Part shown: in pieces, positions 44,347 to 55,146 of the stretch | Position numbering within the stretch: position 1 is the first letter of the stretch | How the letters are laid out: each line of letters starts with the position of its first letter | Source of the DNA: Hexactinellida sp. DTS-2022 | Taxonomy: Eukaryota > Porifera > Hexactinellida | Direction of reading: 5' to 3' | NCBI GenBank assembly: GCA_028753945.1 | Contig: JAPNXP010000002.1 | Location: forward strand, 12,152,001 to 12,216,000 | DNA length: 64,000 nt | Position numbers and translations under genes: made by a program | Notes under the pieces: model-generated | Database searches by the model: none | Told to the model about the DNA's origin: nothing | Seen by the model: only the letters and a program-made list of their open reading frames with translations

Positions 44347-44886
44347 AATTGGATATACAGTCGAAATCGGGTTTTTTTGCCCCCCAAATGCACGACAAAA
44401 GGAGGCAAAAAAACCCAATAAGCAAAAAAAAACGATGGAAAACACATTAAGATATCACATTTTTGCACGACAAAAGGAGGGAAAAAAACCCGATTTCGAC
44501 TGTAGTGATAATTTAGCCGCTTTAGATGTCCCCCCCCGAGCAGATCCCATACATATTTTATATAGTAATATCATTATTGGATATAGTGATAACTTGTGCA
44601 CAGATTATACAATAATATTGGATTTTTGACCTTCCTTGGCTCCCATAATTTCATTTTTACAGTATAATTATCGTTACCAGTTGAATTCGATGAGGGAATT
44701 GATTATATACTTATGAGAATATAAGTATTGACAATGTATTCCGTCATATATTAGAAACTGTGATACACTGGATACAGTTATATATGGATATAGCGATAAA
44801 TTGGATATAGTGATATATTGGAATTAGTGATATCCTGGAGAAAAATCCCATGTACCCATCATTATCACTATATCCATTATGTACTG
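44347..44886. repeat. Family D copy (reverse orientation) with nested mariner MITE
   Basis: Right end CCATTATGTACTG at 44886 followed by TA; body matches 27190-27821 in reverse complement. The left end is truncated. Confidence 0.7.
44358..44502. mobile_element. 145-bp mariner-type MITE, TA duplication
   Basis: Ends CAGTCGAAATCGGGTTTTTT and, reverse complement, CAGTCGAAATCGGGTTTTTT, an exact terminal match, between TA dinucleotides (44356-44357, 44503-44504). It lies within family D, whose sequence is continuous without it. Confidence 0.92.
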
Positions 44887-44890
44887 TATA

Positions 44891-45526
44891 TCTACTATTA
44901 AAATACAAACTTGTATATACGTATGTGTGTAGGTATACAGTGGAGCCTCACATAACGCAACAACCTCTAAATAACGGACAACTTTCGTGGCACGGATTTA
45001 TTTATTTAGCATATGTAACGGACAAGACTCCGGTCCCAAGGTCTCCGTTGTTCAGAGGCTCTCTACTGTATATATATATATTTGTTTGTATGTTCGGAGT
45101 TTATTGAAGAAAGTGGACGGTTTACATATGTGTTTTAGGCATATGGGGGTAACTTTTGGCACCCGCCGACAAGTTGAGTTTTCCACTCAAAATTTCTCAC
45201 ACCTCGACAAGTTATGACTTCATTGTCACATTTAGAGAACCCTGAAAATTCACTTAATCGCACATAATTCGCACCTTCTAAGAGATAAAAACCTAAAAAT
45301 TTAATAGAACATGTACATTACTGAGGCGGTAACACCAGATTTCCATCATGCTAACTCACTATCGCATGATGACGTATCACTAAATTTCAGTGTTAATTTT
45401 GACTATTTTAGGTCTATTACGTTTTATAACCAATGTTAGAAGTAAATAAACCACACACTAACCGCGAAGCGGTTGGTGTGTGGTTGTGTTGTGCCGCGAA
45501 GCGACCTAGCAAGCAAAGCTCGCTAG
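44891..45526 (+). mobile_element. Non-autonomous Helitron with nested mariner MITE
   Basis: Starts TCTACTATTAAAATAC after an A and ends AAAGCTCGCTAG before T. Inner sequence matches 31161-31624 in reverse complement. Near the 3' end ACCGCGAAGCGGT can form a hairpin. The mariner/pogo-like MITE at 44938-45068 is inserted near the 5' end. Confidence 0.82.
44938..45068. mobile_element. mariner/pogo-like MITE nested in a Helitron
   Basis: 131 bp, ends CAGTGGAGCCTC and CTCTACTG, TA duplication; internal deletion derivative of the 27286-27472 family. Confidence 0.85.
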
Positions 45527-45846
45527 TAGTTATAATATGATAATAGACACAATTTGAAACCAATCTTATCGCGGATTCGCAGACCTCACATTTATGGTAA
45601 TAACTCAAAAGTTTACGTTGCATGTAAAAATAATCACATCGCCGGAAAGAAGATAGTTGGAACATCCCATATTTCCTCCCAAATCTCGAAATTCCTGAAG
45701 ATGACAATTTTTGCTCAAATTTAAACCTCGATTATCCATAATAATCAAATTTCCTTTTAGTCACATAGATATATCTCACCTGGGACAACATTTCAATGCA
45801 AATTTGAAGACAAAATATTTATTTTTTATAGTTTTATATGATCAAC

Positions 45847-46420
45847 CGTGACCTTCGTTATATAAGGCCTTACTACTGAGTAGATTTTGCTGGACCATGG
45901 ATTACTTAAAGGCCATTGATTATTAGCTGACATATCTTTATCTCAATAGCTAGTAATGACAGACCTGAGAAATGCATTATAATTGTATAGGAAGTTAGGA
46001 AGATGATATCAAGGTATACATAACACCCTTTAGAATTGTGATAGATCACCATTCGATTACGTAATCGCTATTTTTAATTGGAATTATCGTGTTTTTATAG
46101 GCTGCTTTTAACATAGTTAAACGCGTAATAAATGTTCAAAATTGGAACATGAGGATGTCCATAACTAGTTAAATGAAATATTTCGAAATTATGAATGGAA
46201 TGTTGACACATTTCTCGGTTGCCAGGGAAATGCATATTTCTTAAAATGAGCCATAACTCAAAAACTATCTATTTTATGTAAAGTATGCTAGTGAGGATCT
46301 ATCCGCAATTGGTAACTTTCTATTCATTGATAATACATTTTCTAGGCCTAACTTCAATAATCTTTGAGATAATGAGTGTATTACCATGTAAAGAATTAAG
46401 TGCTAATAATTGGCCATGCC
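45847..46420. repeat. Family A half element (left arm and loop)
   Basis: Starts at terminus CGTGACCTTCGTTATATAAG, follows a full arm to the loop sequence GAGTGTATTACCATGTAA, then is cut off at about 46420 where a different MITE begins. The 55457-56021 copy has the loop and the other arm. Confidence 0.75.
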
Positions 46421-46765
46421 GGGAACCTCTATAACTATTTATTAGTTTACAGTAATAAATGCTTAGACTATTAATCGTTAACTGTTGATCCATTGTGAAT
46501 GTTGGTTAATGGATAGTTTAATTAATTAATTATTAATTTATAGTTATGTATGAATTTAGTCTAGATTTATTTGACTTTTATTAAATGTATTTCATTTTAT
46601 TGAAAGATGCTTTCTGAAATGCAGTTCTTAAAAAAGAACGTCTAAAACTGGCACAGTTGACCCGCGGGCGCTTCCCACGACATCCACAATTCTAAGGCCC
46701 AACCCTGGGCATTGCAGCCCCCCCCTCAGATATTTTGTGCTGGATCATATCCCTACTCTAATGAA
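46421..46765. repeat. Inverted copy of the MITE at 57515-58040
   Basis: Shares ACCCGCGGGCGCTTCCCAC, TTCTAAGGCCCAAC and TAATTAATTAATTATTAATT with 57540-57830 in reverse complement. It joins the family A half element directly. Confidence 0.7.
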
Positions 46766-47343
46766 TAATTCATGGGTGCACTTCCTAATTAATATCAGGA
46801 TTAGTGATTACTTTCTGTAAACACGATTGCAATATTCGCACTTACTTTACATAATAATACTAACAATTTCAAGTATACAACTATTTAGAATACAACATTC
46901 ATTAAGCAGAATATAATCAGATATACTATGGCATAGCATTCTAATATACTAAGGCAATGGCACTCATGTTTTTTTTTTGGACCATGGACTGGTTAAACGA
47001 GTTAGTATATAGTATTCGATAATATACCTAATACGTTATGTATAATAAAGATTGTCATTGTTTATAGTCAGGTTACATTGTTGATGCATATTTCTTAGGT
47101 TTTTCTTATATCTTCTTCCCCTTTCTGATATTAATTAAATCCCTAATAGTAGTTAGTGAAGAATTGAACTAACACTACATAGTTAATTAATTCATGAAAT
47201 AAATATACAAGGCACAATGAACTAAGTGTAACATTAAACAACAATATAGAGTCTCTCTGTAAAGTAATGGGATTAGGAGTGAAACTTGTATTTGCAGTAT
47301 AATTCGTCAGAGAAACTCTTCACTTAACAAACATCTGATAGGG

Positions 47344-47489
47344 CAGAGGTTCTCAAATTGTGTCCACGGATGGAAGTAGGGGGTCGACAAGATCTCGATA
47401 TTTGTATTACGGGCAATGGGAGGGAGTCCACAGAACGTTTGGTATTTGCTAAAGGGGGTCCACGGTTGAAAAAGGTTGCGGTTCGCCTT
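47344..47489. repeat. hAT-like short repeat
   Basis: Ends CAGAGGTTCTCAAATTGTG and AAAAAGGTTGCGGTTC are a diverged inverted pair; GGGGGTC repeats inside. Flanks TGATAGG(G) and TGATAGTC match in part. Confidence 0.5.
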
Positions 47490-47789
47490 GATAGTCTATA
47501 TGTTGAAGCAAATAAGAATTAATTAAAACTCATTAAACAAGTTTGATTTTACAAGAATTGATACAGGCCTGTAGCCATAAAGGGATAGTGAGTGGGGCTA
47601 TGAGACTTGTAGGAGGGCTGAGTCGTAAAATATTCCAAATGTTAATCCAAAGTTTAGATATATCATCACAAAGTTAAGAAAAATCTCAGGGGGCACAAAT
47701 TTCGCATGGGGCAGGCGCAATACCTAATGGAATCACAAAACTCGATCTTAATTAATTCAGAAATATCCTAATAACTAACTTGAAAATAT

Positions 47790-48053
47790 TTGCAAAGCCT
47801 TTTCAACACAATCATATTGGTAAATAGTTAATACGAATCCCGGTGTAAGCGCGCTTCGGGACCCCAGCAATTTAGGCCCCCTGTCCCTAAATTCCGAACG
47901 TTTTAGGAATCCCGTCCCCATATCGCTAATGTTTTAATTAAAGTCCAGGGGGCCCAAAACGCTGGGGTCCCCATAACGCGCTTACATCGGATAAGGCGAA
48001 CGACGCATATTGATGGTCCCCTGGCTGGTATTCGTACTAACGAGATTCTACTG
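47790..48053. mobile_element. pogo-like MITE copy (left end missing)
   Basis: Matches 10882-11183 and keeps the right end GAGATTCTACTG followed by TA. Confidence 0.7.
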
Positions 48054-48661
48054 TATATTACTTTACCCGGCCAAAAGTATTTTGAAAATCCGAAATTTGT
48101 GCCACAAGTGGCTGATGATAGGGTTACATATACCTGTTCAAATATCGTGACATAACATGACCTGAAAACACTAGATTTTCAAGTTTATAACTATAGTAAT
48201 CATAGTATAATATTTTAACTAACTCATAGTCTCATATCAATTTAGTGCCATTTGTGTTCCTGTCAATGGGCCACTTATGACACAAGTGGCGCAAAAAACC
48301 GCGTTGCTACACCGATGCAGGCAGAGTATATCCTACAACCCACTTATTTATCGAAAGTGGAGAATAAACCTTACACTGGCTTGAACAGAGATAAAATTAC
48401 TAACAAGTAGCCACTACCATGATGCTATAGTATTCTATACGAGGATGTATCAAGCTATATTCATCGGAATACCATAATGACCAATTTTCAGGGAGGGAAC
48501 TAAATGTGAACTTACTTTGCATGAACTTACCTTAAGTGATAGAGCTGAGAAAACTATTCATCTTCATCTGATTCGAGACTACTGTGCATGTGATAAATTG
48601 AGAATAGTATGAGGGAAATCCCGGTAGATAAACTTGTGAAGAATATCTTTCAGCTTTAGAT

Positions 48662-48847
48662 TCACACGTGCAATGTTGCGCGATGTATCGCCTCCATTGG
48701 GAACCGGTGTGTCCCTTCTCTGCAAATATCCCGAATAAAGCTTGTCTTGAGTTGATCTGCTTTCTGGTGCATCTTGAAATGCGCGAACCGGTCATTTGAT
48801 TTGTAGTTACCCTTACAATTTGGAGCCGAACAACTACGTAGTGGCAT
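48662..48847 (-). pseudogene. THAP exon of a P-type transposase, copy 2
   Basis: Intact 61-codon minus-strand frame from ATG at 48847: MPLRSCSAPNCKGNY gives the first two Cys of a C2CH THAP finger (C6, C11) and DRFAHFKMHQ the following basic/aromatic part. The remainder of the gene is absent, so at most a truncated DNA-binding peptide could be made. Confidence 0.6.
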
Positions 48848-49271
48848 ATTTCAATTAGTAGCTAGCATAACCACAAGAAATCAATACAATTATGACAAAC
48901 AAGAGTGTAATAAAAAACAGAATTTATATGAAAATTCTACTTCGTTTTACATTAAACTAATCGTATCGTGACCAAATACAAACATAATGGGTGTACAGTA
49001 AATAAAATTGAACATAAAAATAACTTGTGGTTGTTTAATAAGTTCCCATTCCACTGAATTCAGGTTCAAAAATATTATTCGATTGTGAGGCCTGACATCA
49101 GTGTGCTATGACATAATGATGCTAACAATATACAATAATGAGGGGATCTATAGGGGACTAAAAATTTGCAAAGGCATATAAAAATGACTCGTTTAACCAG
49201 TCCATGGTCCAAAAGAAAACATGAGTGCCATTGCGGCATTGCCCTAGTATATTAGAATGCTATGACTATGG

Positions 49272-50372
49272 TTACTATAATAATGTTAGATATTTTAACC
49301 AACTCTAGGTTTTTTCATTTCTATAATCTGCATAATTTCTATGTAACTTTGGAATGAACTTACTTGTTCCGATGAATGGTCAAATCCTGGAATTTGCTAT
49401 TTAGGTATGAGATAGGGCATCAAACTATATTATTTACAAAACGTATCCATAGAATCCATTGGTTTAATTGTATGTTCTATGGCTTCAGGTGTGAAAGTTG
49501 TGATGTCATTGTCACTTATATTTTTAGAATTTTTACTTAACTCACTCTAGTTACCCCAATCAGTATTAGAAAGTTTATACAATTTAACATTATATCTATA
49601 CTAGCCTTATTATCTAAATTTGCTATATTATTTACAAATTCTTGAGGAAAAAGCACTTTATTGATATCAATTACAGCAGATCTTCAATAATAAGTGAATT
49701 TACAAGAATGTCTTGATCGCTCTTTAGCTCCGATACATCTACCTACAACACTTCTTTCGTATTATTACGAAACATAGAGAGAACAAGTGGTAACATGGAA
49801 AATAGAGAAATATAATTATTTGGTTTAGGATTTAACACTTAATGATAATGTGTATGAATTCCTTTCACTGATACGATATTAAAATGGCGCCATTCATTAT
49901 AACAGGATAGTACATCTACAAATTTTGGTAAAATTATTGCATCTCTTCTAAAACTCTGCCTTGTTTAATTTAAAAAAATTAACTATTATTTTGGAATTTC
50001 ACAGAAATAATGGGCTCATAATGATTCCGAACATTTAGTATATAGATACCATTTGGGGTTGGTGCTAGCATATTATCGATTATTAGTCCCTAAACTCTGC
50101 ATGTAAATCTTGACTGCCAGTAATGAGGTAAGAAATTGTCGGGAAATAGCTATTTCCATCACCAATTATATATTGAGTAAAGTTCGAGGAATAATTAAAT
50201 ACATTTCTTCATCGCGAAATTAAAACTTCCACTCTTTACACGTAAAATCTGAAAGTCTGTATGTGGGGGACGAAAGCTTGGCAGTCCATATCGTTTTATC
50301 CCCGTCTCAACTATTTCCTCATCTGTAATTATAGAGGTCACTCGCAATACCTTTGATGCAGTTTGCGTACGG
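49272..50372. other. AT-rich non-coding spacer
   Basis: Over 1 kb with no gene, RNA or clear repeat that I can support. Confidence 0.4.
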
Positions 50373-50503
50373 AAACCTCACCCAAACAGGTTAAAGGTAC
50401 GCAGGCAAAAATGAATTAAATCAAAGGACAAAATCAATTAGGAAAAAATCAAAGCAATTAAAATCAAATTAAAATCAAATTGAAGAATCGATTCAAATAT
50501 TCT

Positions 50504-50779
50504 GCGTACCATTAACCTGTTTGGCGTACCATTAACCTGTTCGGTGTACCATTAACCAGTTTGGCGTACCATTAACCTCTTTGGTGTACCATTAACTTCT
50601 TTGGTGTACCATTAACCTCTTTGGTGTACCATTAACCTCTTTGGTGTACGATTAACCTCTTTGGTGTACCATTAACCTCTTCGGTGTACCATTAACCTGT
50701 TCGGCGTACCATTAACCTCTTTGGTGTACCATTAACCTGTTTGGTGTGCCATTAACCTGTTTGGTGTACCATTAACCTC
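50504..50779. repeat. 20-bp minisatellite, 14 copies
   Basis: GGTGTACCATTAACCTSTTT-type units repeat with an exact 20-bp period. Variants alternate at fixed positions (C/T in GGYGTACC, G/C in CCTSTTT). Four more degenerate units lie at 51214-51300. Confidence 0.95.
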
Positions 50780-50789
50780 ACCACACACG

Positions 50790-51200
50790 ATGCAAATTTG
50801 TTGCATGCAACAAGGTAACATCACGGTACAACAATGTGCAAGCAACACAATTTCGTGCAACATTGTTGCATGCAACATTTACTTTAGAGCGACAATGTTG
50901 CATGGAAATTACTCAAATACAAATGGAATAATTATTATTTTAAATTATTCTAGGTGGCTTGATTAAGGTACTGAGAAAGTGAGCAGTAAATTAAATAGGT
51001 ACACTAGAAAGTCATGAACTTGTGAATTCTTCAATTGTTTTGAGAAGGTGAAAAATTCAAACGAAAATAATCTGAAAAACATGTACTGAATTTCCATATT
51101 TGCGTGCAACAAAGTTACACGAAAATTGAACATTTTGCATGCAAAACAACATTCACGGTGCAACATTTCAACATACACGATGCAACTTTGTTGCATCGTA
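50790..51200. repeat. GTTGCATGCAAC-rich interior
   Basis: TGTTGCATGCAACA-type palindromes and half-sites occur about ten times in 400 bp. No coding sequence. Confidence 0.7.
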
Positions 51201-51405
51201 TTTGGTAAGGCTTTAACCTCTTCGGCGTACCATTAACCTATTTGGCGTACCATTAACCTTTTCGGCATACCCTTAACTCAGCATTCAGTGTAGCATTAAC
51301 ATCCTTGAGTTTTAATATTTAAGACTACTTATTCTTGCATAATTCCTAATTTAACTAGTCCATTCAAATTCTTATGCGTACCTTTAACCTGTTTGGGTGA
51401 GGTTT

Positions 51406-52091
51406 ACAGTAGGAAACTAGATAACTTTTCACATTTCCGTGGGACAAATTTACGCTTAACTTTACACATTTTGTTTTTACTCTCAACTTTTTAAAATTCA
51501 TATGATTTAGGTTGTAAATAACCACAATGCACTTTCTTTTTTCGTGACCATTCTTCAACACTTTGCTCTTCCAAACTATTTATTACTCTTTTATTACCTT
51601 TAAGGGAGACATTTGGTGAATTTTCAAATATCGAATCTTAGAAAGTTAAAATTGCTATTAATTTACTCTATAACTAAGTAGTTTATTTGCATAATATTAT
51701 AAGTTAAGAATTCATATATCCTCGGTTATAGCTTAATCAAATTTCTATACAACAGAATCCATACTAGCCAATTATCGACGAATTACTATCTATAATTAAG
51801 ATTTCGAATTGTTATCAATAGGAATATTATCATCCATTTATTCTTCCACCAAATATTCATTAGTCTATTAGGAGTTTACGGATTCATTACTAACGATCCC
51901 TTCGGTCTCGGTCGCTTTACGACGGATCGATGCTACGCACCTCACTCTTCACCCTTTCTGACATGGAAAATGGTAGAAAGGGACATTATATACTACATCT
52001 CTTTATTAGATTTCCATATTTTTAAATTCGTTTTCATATTCTAAATATATATATGCGAATTTCGTGTCATCATACTTGTTTACCTATACCT
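51406..52091. other. Non-coding; inverted copy of the 25990-26140 repeat at 51880-52005
   Basis: Apart from that repeat there is nothing I can support. Confidence 0.45.
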
Positions 52092-52154
52092 TACCTTATT
52101 ATAAGAAATTAACGCGAATTGCTCCAATTCGCGTTAATTTCCTATAATAAGGTA
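52092..52154. repeat. Hairpin with 29-bp arms
   Basis: Arms 52092-52120 and 52126-52154 match at 28 of 29 bases, loop GCTCC. The stem includes AATTAACGCGAATT. Confidence 0.9.
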
Positions 52155-52270
52155 ATACCCGTTGAGACCGCATTTAAATATGAGATATAAACTAACTTTC
52201 AAATGATATAATAGGTAAACAAAAATGATAAACACGAATTTCGTATTTACAAATTTATATATGATTATTT

Positions 52271-52368
52271 GTTGTTGTTGTTGTTGTTTACACAAAATAG
52301 GTAAACAAATTAATGAAATTCAAAAACAATACAATCCGGACAAACACACACACACACACACACACACA
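52271..52368. repeat. Simple repeats (GTT)n and (CA)n
   Basis: A GTT run at about 52271-52290 and a CA run of about 25 bp at 52344-52368, adjacent to the diverged copy of the 25711 direct repeat. Confidence 0.9.
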
Positions 52369-52399
52369 AATTTAGATTTAATAATATACATGTATGTTT

Positions 52400-52833
52400 C
52401 TAGCAAATGAGTATGTGTATTTACTTTTGTACTTAAAGAACTACTCATAAATACAATGGATAAAGATTGGAATAAATTATTGATATTTGTAATTTCAACA
52501 GCGCGTTCTATAAATCCGATACAATGTAAAAGCTGTTTTCTCACATCTTTTTTACTTTAAATTTTTATTTGTATGAAATCCTATCCTGTGTATTAAATGA
52601 GCTCAACATAAGTGAAGAATTACTTTTCTACTTACCAAAAATTCACCACAGATTTCCTCCCTAAACACGGATTGTTCAACTATGACTTCATTACCCGGAG
52701 TACTGTCATCTACTGATGGCACTAGCATTTTTGAGTTAATATCAATTTCAGGTTGCGGGCCATCAGTAGATGACAATACCGGGAATTGTTGATCTGAAGA
52801 AATTGTATGATGAAATTTAGGGACAGAGATCAT
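52400..52833 (-). other. Possible first two exons of an unknown gene
   Basis: A minus-strand open frame from ATG at 52833 ends at 52635 exactly before a consensus donor GTAAGTAG. An acceptor AAAACAG at about 52528 continues in the same phase into LLHCIGFIERAVE to about 52420. The product starts MISVPKFHHTISSDQ and has the near-repeat SSTDGPQPEIDIN. No homology is recognised. It could be a host gene exon pair or part of a transposon; chance is not excluded. Confidence 0.25.
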
Positions 52834-53099
52834 TAAATGAGCTTAAAGTGTATGAACTTTCTCGACAAGATAGAATATAGCTAGTGAATAAATCTAGTTG
52901 CTGGACTACACTCGTATCAAATTGTATAATGCATATCGATTAATCGGGACTAAATTCCCACTCCCGAAGCGTCCCGATTAAGCGGCTTCCACTGTACATT
53001 TGATTTTCCCAATAGCTCTAATATCTTACAACAATAACAAGAAGTTTTAGGTTATAAAAGCAAGGGTAAATTACTTCCCAATAAATTTATTACTTTCTC

Positions 53100-54340
53100 A
53101 TGGCTGACCCATTACCACAACAATTTCGGCTGATCAGGTCAAGCAAGAGTAATAAAGAAAGGTATGAGTTGATAGAAGGTGGCTTTGTTTATGACAGACA
53201 CAGAATCATAGGAGACACAACTCACTGGCAGTGTGAGAGGAGAGGATTATGTAAGGCAAGAGTTCACAGTGAAACGAACAGGTGAACATCTGCATGAACC
53301 GGACGAGCACTCAACAATTTGAGTGTATTGTACTGAATGCGGGAGTGAATAGAAAAGTTCGAGACACAAATGATACCACATTATTGAGGATAGCCTTGAT
53401 ACAGCGACTGAATTAACTGTCATAAAGCTACCAAAGCTTGATAGTTTTAAACTCACTATCAAACGCGAGAGACAGACTATAGATGCAGCACCAGTCCAAC
53501 CTGAGACCCTTGAAGAATTAGTCATTCCACAAGTATATTAGATGACGGCAAAGGGAGAGAACTTCCTGCTCTATGATTCTGGACTTATTACTCAGCGTAT
53601 AATCATTTTCGGGACTCAGCGCAATGTCGAGATGCTGAATGCCTCTCATATTTGGTTGGCAGACGGAACATACAAAACCGCTCCCTCGCTTTATTCCCCA
53701 AGTCTACTCTATACATGGACTTCGTGGTTGCAAGACGGACTCCTTCTACCAAGCCTCTTTGTTCTTCTGCCTAACAAGACAGAGGCAACTTATATCAGGA
53801 TGTGGGAACAGATCAAGCTTCTTTGTCCAACAGCTCAGCCAACACATATGATCATGGACTTTGAATTGGCAGCAATTAATAACTTTGAGTTGGAGTGGCC
53901 TCTTACTAATGTGAAAGGATGTTTCTTTCATCTACCCAAAATGTATGGCCCGCAAAATCCAAGAGGTTGGTCTACAGGCAGATTATATGCAAGATGAAGA
54001 CCTTGCTCTTTGCCTTCGCATGTTGCCAGCATTTGCGTTTGCATTGCCATTTGGTGTTCCCGAGATATTCCCACAGGTTATTGAGCAGCTTAATATCCCT
54101 GAGGCTACCTAGCTTGCTCTATATATTGAGCAAACGTATTTGGGCCGCACATTGCCTGGGGGAGGACAAGTAAACCTTCTGATTGAGATGTGGAATCACC
54201 ATCATAAAGCTCCAATTGGAATCCCGCATAAACTAACGCAATCGTTGCCTGGCATCGCTCATATAACGCAACAATTGGCTGTCACCATCCGAGTATATGG
54301 AAATTCATTAGTGCTCTGAAACGTGAGCAAGGTTAGTAGA
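53100..54340 (+). pseudogene. FLYWCH-MULE transposase, second family (decayed)
   Basis: Starts MADPLPQQFRLIRSS. A FLYWCH finger follows: GGFVYDRHR, HWQCERRGLCKARVH, then after a frame change EHLHEP for the two His. Central block 53542-53997: WLADGTYKTAPSLY (first Asp), LLPNKTEATYI, MDFELAAIN (second Asp), GCFFHLPK. The C-terminal part is in other frames to about 54340 (GTLPGGG-like, then WHRSYN). At the usual NNAVEGWH position I read AIVAWH, so the catalytic Glu seems lost. Multiple stops. Distinct in sequence from the 7.0-9.3-kb MULE. Confidence 0.8.
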
Positions 54341-55146
54341 AGCTAAACAGGCAAGTATATTGGTGGAGAGAAACCCATTAAGCAATTGAAGAATAGGGCC
54401 AATGAAGGCGCACTAACAAATTAAGTACAGGGGTATCTAAATAGACCGCCGCTCGAATTCTTGAAAGGAGTTGCTTACAGATTTATCATTAATTAGACTA
54501 GCAAACGTATTTAGCTACAAGTAATTACTGTTTGTAATAGATTTTATGTAACTATTTAGCGAACTCTCCGTATCCCCATTCAAACTCATCTTATTGAGTT
54601 GTACAGTGTCAGGATAAGATCCAGCAGATTTTAACTGAGTACTGATATGCCAAACTGCGCCAATTTGGATACATCATTACGAATGATAGACTTTACGCGT
54701 TTTGATCATTTTCTTACGAGATTCTGAATGTTTCCTCTATTCAATCTCCGTTTGGAGCTGAGAGAATTTCGCAAAAATAGTAATTGACATTTTCCCCATA
54801 CAGATTTTGGCTTACAAGGCCGGCGGAAGCTATAATAAAGTGGTCAGGCCATGGCTTAACCGGCGTAACTAGTGACGTAAGAGCGGAAAGGCTATTGGCC
54901 TGGCCGCTTCCGCCGCCCCTGCTTATGTTTGTCTGCTTTGTTAAAAACATCTCTTACGATATCGAAGCTATCATAGCCGAGTTTATGGAGAGCTTCGACG
55001 AATTGCTCTAGTAATTACTTGATGAAATAATGATTATTATCACTAACCGGCCAAGAGTATAACAATATGTATTCGAATGGCGGAAATTTCGTCTCTTGGA
55101 CTTTTCGTATCCAGAAATTTTGTCTTGGAATAGATATTATTCAGGG
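54341..55146. other. Non-coding spacer with a GC-rich inverted repeat
   Basis: GGCCGGCGGAAGC near 54820 and GCTTCCGCCGCC near 54905 face each other around a 75-bp centre; possibly a MITE. Both strands stay open across it, which I regard as accidental. Confidence 0.4.

Larger units (their letters stand above)
46932..49264. mobile_element. P-type non-autonomous element, family C, duplication ACTATGG
   Basis: Ends read CATAGCATTCTAATATACTA from both borders; exact 7-bp flanks ACTATGG at 46925-46931 and 49265-49271. 2333 bp. It keeps the first (THAP) exon of a P-type transposase on the minus strand but no catalytic part, so it would need an autonomous relative. It contains a hAT-like insert near 47344-47489 and a pogo-like MITE at 47790-48053. 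Confidence 0.9.
50373..51405. mobile_element. Unclassified element with minisatellite-like ends
   Basis: Inverted ends AAACCTCACCCAAACAGGTT start at 50373 and, reverse complement, at 51405. The next bases (AAAGGTACGC) and the end itself form the same motif that is tandemly repeated inside. Between the arrays is a stretch rich in GTTGCATGCAACA palindromes. No transposase and no convincing target duplication. Confidence 0.6.

Noticed and set aside
50504..50779. Regular short repeats resembling a CRISPR array
   Set aside because: The 20-bp units are contiguous with no spacers, and the DNA is eukaryotic with spliced genes; it is a minisatellite.
52320..52410. Frames through the CA repeat
   Set aside because: His/Thr or Val/Cys runs are translations of the microsatellite.
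54741..55011. Open frames on both strands over a GC-rich patch
   Set aside because: Both strands open over an inverted repeat; no homology; more likely a MITE than a gene.
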